From positions 6,650,251 to 6,714,250 of the forward strand of contig OZ037773.1 in NCBI GenBank assembly GCA_964035545.1: 64,000 bases of DNA. The letters are read 5' to 3'. This document shows, one piece after another, positions 58,673 through 64,000 of the stretch. Numbering within the stretch: position 1 is the stretch's first letter; every line of letters begins with the position of its first letter. Below the pieces are notes generated by a model. The model was not told where the DNA came from. It searched no databases and was given only the letters and a program-made list of their open reading frames with translations. The stretch comes from Bugula neritina. Lineage: Eukaryota > Bryozoa > Gymnolaemata > Cheilostomatida > Bugulidae. Position numbers and translations under genes: made by a program.

Positions 58673-60730
58673 CCCCACATTTTTCACACAACAAATTATG
58701 ACTAATAGACAGACTACATTTAATTAAATTATCAATTATAAAACTGAGATGGAAAGCAGACTCTTTCTCATTTTATAAAATTTTGTTAAGCTATTGCAGG
58801 TTTAGAACAGTTTTTACTATAATTTATGTCAAGTGATCTTGATTTGCCATGTGATATATTGAAGTTGTATTACTTTGTTATTGGCTCATAAATTTTCTAT
58901 TAGCATATGCTCACTACTTAAAGTTAACTTTACTAGCATAAGCTTTTATATGAGAACTGGTATATTTTTATATTTGTTTACCTATTTTGCTTGTTGTGCA
59001 TCTGTTATGTGACATTCAAATTGAAAATTGACAGTGTGTATGCATTGCTTGCCAACTTGCTTTTGAATGTTTAATATATTTAGCTTACCACCCAGGAGTT
59101 TTTTCTTACTGCTAAACAAGCTATGAATTTCTGCCCCCTCCTCCCATTGGAAAGGTCCTAGTACTAAATAATATGTAGTGTTGCGCTTACCCAGTGTACC
59201 TGTGGTGTAATGGTGAGGGTGTCTGCTTGTAAGCCGGAGGACTAGGGTTCGAATCCCAGTGGGGGCAAAATTATTATATAAAGACAACTCAAGACTATCA
59301 AATAACTTCAGAGATAAATCTAAATACATTATAGAACTTGGAGCATAGCTGAAGGAAGCACATGGCAAGCCACACTGTAAAGCTATCGTGGCGCGTGATT
59401 GTAGATGTAAAAAATTAAGCCTTACTCAAAGGTGAAATTAAAAAGCTTTGAAAAGCAGTTTACAAGCATCATACAAATGAAAAGTCTTAGCTCTTGCACA
59501 CTTAATAATTTCTAACTACACCAGGGGTTGGGTGATGAACAATTAGTTACAAATATAATATGCTTCTACAATCTACATCATGACAAGTAACATCAATTAT
59601 GAAAAAAGCATAATTGTGGTTAAGATCTGCGCCATTTTACATGTTTGAATGTCTTTATTTTACAATAGTTGAGACCTAGGCAAGATTTGTTTGGTTGCTT
59701 TATTTTAATGAACACCCACATTTTGTAAAGAATCCCCTACGCGCTTCACTTATGCAGTACTAAAATATTCTTATATCCGTTAGTTCTCATTTACAGACTG
59801 CTTTAAGGTTGGATGCCTAAACAATTTTGTTTTATAAAGAATTTTGTGCGAGTATGTACTGAAATGATTTGGAATTTCTGATGGCATGTAAAACTCTACA
59901 ACATATAATTCACTGAAAGGGATGATGTATTTATTAGCAACACAGAAAAAAAGATCAGAAAACCAAGTCTTAGTTTAAGTACAAGGAACCAGAAAACAAA
60001 ATGTGTAGAAATAAACTTGAAAGAACCAGTTCACCAGTAACTTACATAATTCTTATGTCTTTAGGTAGAAATAATGAGAGGTCAGGATACAGAAATGAGT
60101 ATGTGAAAATCTTTTCAAAAAATATCAACTTTCGACAAAATAATAACTAAGGTTGAATAAAGAAAACTAAATAATGCAAATGATATTCTATAACCAAACA
60201 TATAAACAGCAACAACACATAAACGCAAAAAAAATGAAACACCAACATTTCGAACACTCAATGACATTTATAAAACATTGAACTGACACCACCTATGAGC
60301 TAAATTTAACATATTAACTTGAAATTAAAAAATTACAACATCCAAAGTCTGTGTATTGAAAACCACCATAGTTGTAACAATAACACTCACCAAGAAAGAA
60401 GGTCAAAGATTATTTATACTATAAGTATAGGTCCAAAATACAGAAGCATAATAAGAATTATCTTGAGAAAGAGATAAAGAAAAACCAACATAAAATTATA
60501 TAATTTGAGTGAGTGGGTTTAGTGAAATAATTATGTGGCCACGGATGGTGTTGCATGTGATTGTGAAATGAGAACGAATAAAGTTAAAAACAGTGAGTAA
60601 AATCAGAGGGTGAGTATGGTTTGAGTGCAAAACAATACAATATACACAAAAATACATGCGATTTAGACTGTACAGTTCTTAGGTTAAACGTGTCACACCG
60701 AGAATATGTGAAACTCAACCTCAAAGGGCT
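58673..60730. other. Intergenic, 3' flank of two convergent genes
   Basis: The PH-domain gene (plus) and the unrecognised gene (minus) converge here. Apart from the tRNA-like element at 59,196-59,267 I see no coding or repeat feature. 59,900-60,600 is A-rich on the plus strand. Confidence 0.55.
59196..59267 (+). tRNA. tRNA-like sequence, probably pseudogene or SINE head
   Basis: It has an A-box-like TGGTGTAATGGTGAGGG and an intact B-box GGTTCGAATCC at the normal spacing, with a T-arm ctaggg/cccag that pairs roughly. The acceptor stem pairs only with several G-T and mismatched positions, and the anticodon stem has a C-C mismatch. The loop could give GTA or TGT, so the identity is unclear. No poly-A tail or SINE body is recognised after it. 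Confidence 0.5.
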
Positions 60731-63713
60731 TCATGCATCTCTCTGTGTTGTCAAATCAGAAGCCGATGATTGGTCGGAGCCATTTGTGTCGTCGGCTAAA
60801 ATGTCTACTTCCTGTTTCCTGTCTGGTTCCGACTGAGTTTTCTGAGGAGTTGTCACTTCATCATTGTATTGGTAACTAGAGTTTTTGGAGGATACTGAAA
60901 TACGAAACATACTACTTGGTTGAATCATAAGTAAAATGAAAATAAAATTGCATAGAAATCCTTTTACAAGAAAGGGCTACATACAAAATAAATAACCACC
61001 AAATTTGAAAGCATGAAAACGATAGTTTGTATGCATTGTCAGGTATGTATGTTCTAAGTTCAGTCAATAGTATTCAATGATTGGCACTTATTGAGACAAT
61101 AATGATAAACCTTAGGAGTAGATCTTTAAGAAAGATTTTTAAATACCAGAACAAAATCCCAAGATTAATCCTTGCGATATCAGCTACACAACTTTATTTT
61201 CAACTCAACAAGTCCAACATTATATTACACTCATATATAAGAGTGTTTTTCTTTTCATTATATTTTCACTAACCTACAGTTTAATAACTTAACTAGAATA
61301 TATGCCATTAGCAATTGATTCAAAGGAAGAAGTTTCCAGAACATCACTATCAGGTTCTAGCTTACATTCACAGTTTGAAATACTGACTAAACACTCCCAC
61401 TGTCAAATCAGACATGAATATGCAGGACGAACAGTTAAAAAAAAAGAAGATTTGTTAGTGAAACAATCAGATAGAGTTTAGCATTACATAAGCATATAAC
61501 CGTAAGGCCCAGGCTACATGGAGCGGAAGTTAAAATCTGCTGCAAAAGTTACCTGCATACATAGAAGGAGCTAGAGTGACCAATCACAGTTGTCAATGCT
61601 TTTACTGCCCAGGTTATAAATAGTCTCATTATGAAATCTCACGAGCTATTTTTAATGTGAGTGACGATTGAAAAGAAAATATAAAATTGAAGCGTGGATT
61701 CGTTAAGCAGGGTTTTTTGACTGCATGAAACACACAAAACAGTACCATCTTCCATTTCGCCCGTATAGAAATCTGCTCCATGTAGCCGCAACAATGCAAT
61801 CACAATTCAGAACAGGGTAGTTAAACTGATAGCTTACAGGTTGTTGAGCAAAAGTGAGCGGAGGGGGGAGGTGTAAGGATGCTGGCACACATGAGACTGC
61901 TGCTGTACGTGTTGGGAAAGCTGCCAAGTTGCTGCCGTGTATCAGTTTGCACTGGGGTTGTGTGGTAATGGTTAGTTGGTGGCAGCCAGAGCTGACTCGA
62001 ATTATCTGCAATCCAAACGGCTGAGTCACAACAATCTCACAGAGCTGAACAGAAAGGGAAGCCCAACAGGGGTGGAGGGTTAGGGGGGTAGGTTACAGGG
62101 GTGGATACAAAGTGAGCTGGAGATGGGGGCTTATTACAGTGAGGTTATAGTGTTGAAATAATTAAAGTAATTTATGCAAGCTTTAAGTAACATGCTAGGA
62201 TTGCACATCACAAAGTGCTAAGGAAATGCTAGTATTACACACAGTGCAATGCTAAGGAATGCTAGAGGTACACACAGGTTAGTGCTAAGCATATGCTAGG
62301 ATTACAAGGAGCAGCTGTGGTCTAGGGGTTAGAGCATTTGCCTAGTAAGCACGAGGTCATGGGTTCAATCCCCAGTAAAGCCCATTGGTGATGTTAGGAA
62401 GAGCTTCCAGTCATAATTGCTCCTGTGCCTCATCTAAATAAATCGTTGGCCCGACTTAATAAAACCCTTTCCTTCAGGGGTTTTCTCCATAGGGATGGTG
62501 ACTATAAACTTGTGTGAGTTCATATGCTAAGGTTACACACAGTATAATGCTAAGGATAACACAGAAGTTAGTAAGTTGGGAGAACCAGTCGTACCATGGT
62601 TAGGATAGAAATCCAAGTGTTTGGAAAGTGTAGCAGAATCGGGGTAGAGCGAGTCTAATCGAAGGTAATCAGGAACGCCCCTTTCCATAGCTGAAATAAA
62701 TTGTATAAAGAGCGAGCTATTATTACAGTGTACAGCAATAGTTTAGTAGTCCACCACACAGTATGCTATCATTGTTTTACCCGTACCTCATGCTAGAAAC
62801 AGTGCCGTGAGCCTTTAGCAATTTGGTGTAAAACAGAATTTTAAACCTTCAAAACTTTATATCATATGTAGAATTAATGCTAAAATATGGATGTTATACT
62901 ATCATTAAATCAGAATAAAATACACTGATTTGTATAATCTAGTTACAAGAAGGTATAGTGAAGAGCAGAGAGCTGTAAGAAAGCTATTAGAGGAGCTATA
63001 TGATGGTTATTGAGCAGTTCCTTGCACCATGCAACCAGCAACTAATGTACTCTCTCACTTACCCCACACTAATACTCCGATGTTATGGACGCTGTAACAT
63101 TCAACAAGTTACGTATTGTTCAATCCATTCACAAAAATCAGGGATATAAATATACAGAAACTGTGACTCATAGTATTCTGTGGTTTGTGGGGAACAATGT
63201 ATTATTACTGAGTGTTAGAAAACAAGACTGTTATAAGCTGAAACACAAGAGTAGGATATTATCATAGACCTGGAATCTACTATATACACCAAATATCCAC
63301 AGTATCTCTTTATACAGTATCTCTATCCACAATATACACAGTATACACAGTATACACAATATACACAGTATACACAGTATACACAATATACACAGTATAC
63401 ACAGTACACACAGTACACACAGTACACACAGTACACACAGTACACACAGTACACACAGTACACACAGTATACACAGTATACACAGTATCTAAGGTATAGT
63501 AGGGTTTATTGGCTGAACACAAGGTGAAGGAGAGAAACCCACCCCGACTTCCGTTCAGGGAGTTGGAGGCCCCCATGTACGACCTCTTAGGAGTTATGGT
63601 CCCCATGTCTATGACGTTGGTAAGAAACTTCTCAAAGTGAGCCAACGTGAGGGAGTTGTGTAGAGTTTCTAGTGGCATGATATCTGGTACGGCCATGCCA
63701 TACGCCTCCAGAG
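60731..63713 (-). CDS. Unrecognised protein, C-terminal exons (5'-partial)
   Basis: Minus-strand exons: 63543-63713 (enters in phase 1 from an exon beyond the window), 62595-62690, 61838-62044, 61294-61399 and 60731-60894, with stop TGA at 60731-60733. Splice sites are canonical and the joins are in phase, except from 62595 to 62044. There the donor at 62595 (gtacga) leaves phase 1 while the next exon needs phase 0. A weaker donor at 62563 (gtgtta) would keep the frame. The sequence starts LEAYGMAVPDIMPLETLHNS and has MERGVPDYLRLDSLYP and LCEIVVTQPFGLQIIRVSSG. It ends in an acidic, Ser/Thr/Gln-rich tail (KTQSEPDRKQEVDILADD). No catalytic motif, signal peptide or membrane segment is visible, and I cannot assign a family. 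About 250 residues are in the window. Confidence 0.65.
61512..61787. mobile_element. Possible MITE with 13-bp inverted termini
   Basis: ggctacatggagc at 61512-61524 is perfectly inverted at 61775-61787 (gctccatgtagcc), 276 bp end to end, with weaker similarity further in. No clear target duplication. It is intronic in the unrecognised gene. Confidence 0.45.
62186..62560. repeat. Degenerate minisatellite split by a SINE
   Basis: Units like atgctaggattacacacagt, about 35-45 bp apart, occur at 62,186-62,300 and resume at 62,520-62,555 (atgctaaggttacacacagt), on each side of the SINE. Confidence 0.65.
62308..62522 (+). mobile_element. tRNA-derived SINE, fullest copy
   Basis: The tRNA-related head has TGGTCTAGGGGTTAGAGC (A-box) and GGGTTCAATCCC (B-box), with a loop ctagtaa that would give anticodon AGT (Thr-like). 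The body runs from agtcataattgctcctgtg to gacttaataaaaccc and actataaacttgtg. Reverse copies lie at 2,496-2,648 and 30,019-30,140. Confidence 0.85.
63305..63490. repeat. 9-bp minisatellite (cagtacaca / cagtataca)
   Basis: About 20 copies, ending some 52 bp from the donor of exon 63543-63713. The Cys-Thr-Val minus-strand frame is produced by the repeat. Confidence 0.9.
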
Positions 63714-64000
63714 CTACAACAAACACGCGCTACGTCAGCAAGACTGGCAGCACTGTCCAATATGGCCGACATAGTCTTATATTGGTTAGTAATGCTTGGT
63801 TACTATTTCATCATGTGTCTGGAACCCTGGGACAAACCTCACCAGCTGTTCTCAACTACGCAGAGTGAAAACATGACCTTATCTCAGACTATAGTCATGT
63901 AAATTTAGCAGCTCAAACTTGTATGACTCACACTGTGGTTTCACTCATCACTAATACTGCTCAGGAGTTGCTACTTAGATATAAACCAGAATGGTAAGCA
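63714..64000. other. Right-edge intron or flank
   Basis: The upstream intron of the unrecognised minus-strand gene. No exon in the phase needed by the acceptor at 63714 is convincing here. Confidence 0.4.

Noticed and set aside
58112-58727. Minus-strand Ile/Thr and His-rich frames and the plus-strand KVDMTK frame
   Set aside because: Shadows of the GYDQG repeat. Synonymous variation supports the GYDQG frame instead.

Overview
This is eukaryotic, metazoan DNA. The genes are split into many short exons with GT-AG introns, the DNA is AT-rich, intergenic stretches reach 8 kb, and there are tRNA-derived SINEs, MITE-like elements and many micro- and minisatellites. The gene set (MUS81, a GBP/atlastin-family GTPase with a CaaX box, an MBD/PHD/F-box chromatin protein, a secreted Gly/Tyr/Arg-rich peptide) fits a marine invertebrate, most likely a spiralian such as a mollusc, annelid or bryozoan. 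I cannot name a species. Exons were joined by hand from the splice sites, reading frame and intron phase.

Layout. 1-16,539 (-): a large gene of at least 20 coding exons. It encodes a Ser/Pro-rich N-terminus, an MBD, a PHD-like finger, SUMO-type motifs and an F-box that runs off the left edge. Its introns hold many tandem arrays. 16,540-24,760: no gene found. 24,765-26,262 (+): a compact four-exon gene (TATA box, signal peptide, polyA signal) for a 73-residue, very basic, secreted Gly/Tyr/Arg-rich peptide. 26,263-34,150: no gene found; it holds a 27-bp minisatellite and a SINE copy. 34,151-44,689 (-): a GBP-like large GTPase of 570 residues ending in CKVM. Two of its introns carry perfect dinucleotide tracts of 1,172 and 1,518 bp in opposite orientation. 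45,850-52,660 (-): MUS81, 14 coding exons, 610 residues. 54,110-58,672 (+): a PH-domain protein with a PPPY motif, AYPQQQ repeats and a final exon encoding GYDQG repeats, divergently arranged with MUS81. 60,731-63,713 (-): the C-terminal exons of an unrecognised gene that continues beyond the right edge.

The genes do not form an obvious shared pathway, as is usual for an animal genome. MUS81 and the GTPase gene are head-to-tail on the minus strand, and MUS81 and the PH-domain gene probably share a 1.4-kb divergent promoter region. The feature that recurs most is tandem arrays lying within a few tens of bases of splice sites, several of which repeat splice-site-like sequence. The most notable objects are the MBD-PHD-F-box architecture, the cationic secreted peptide, the two complementary giant dinucleotide tracts that bracket two GTPase exons, and the PH protein with low-complexity tails, whose last exon is in an unexpected phase.
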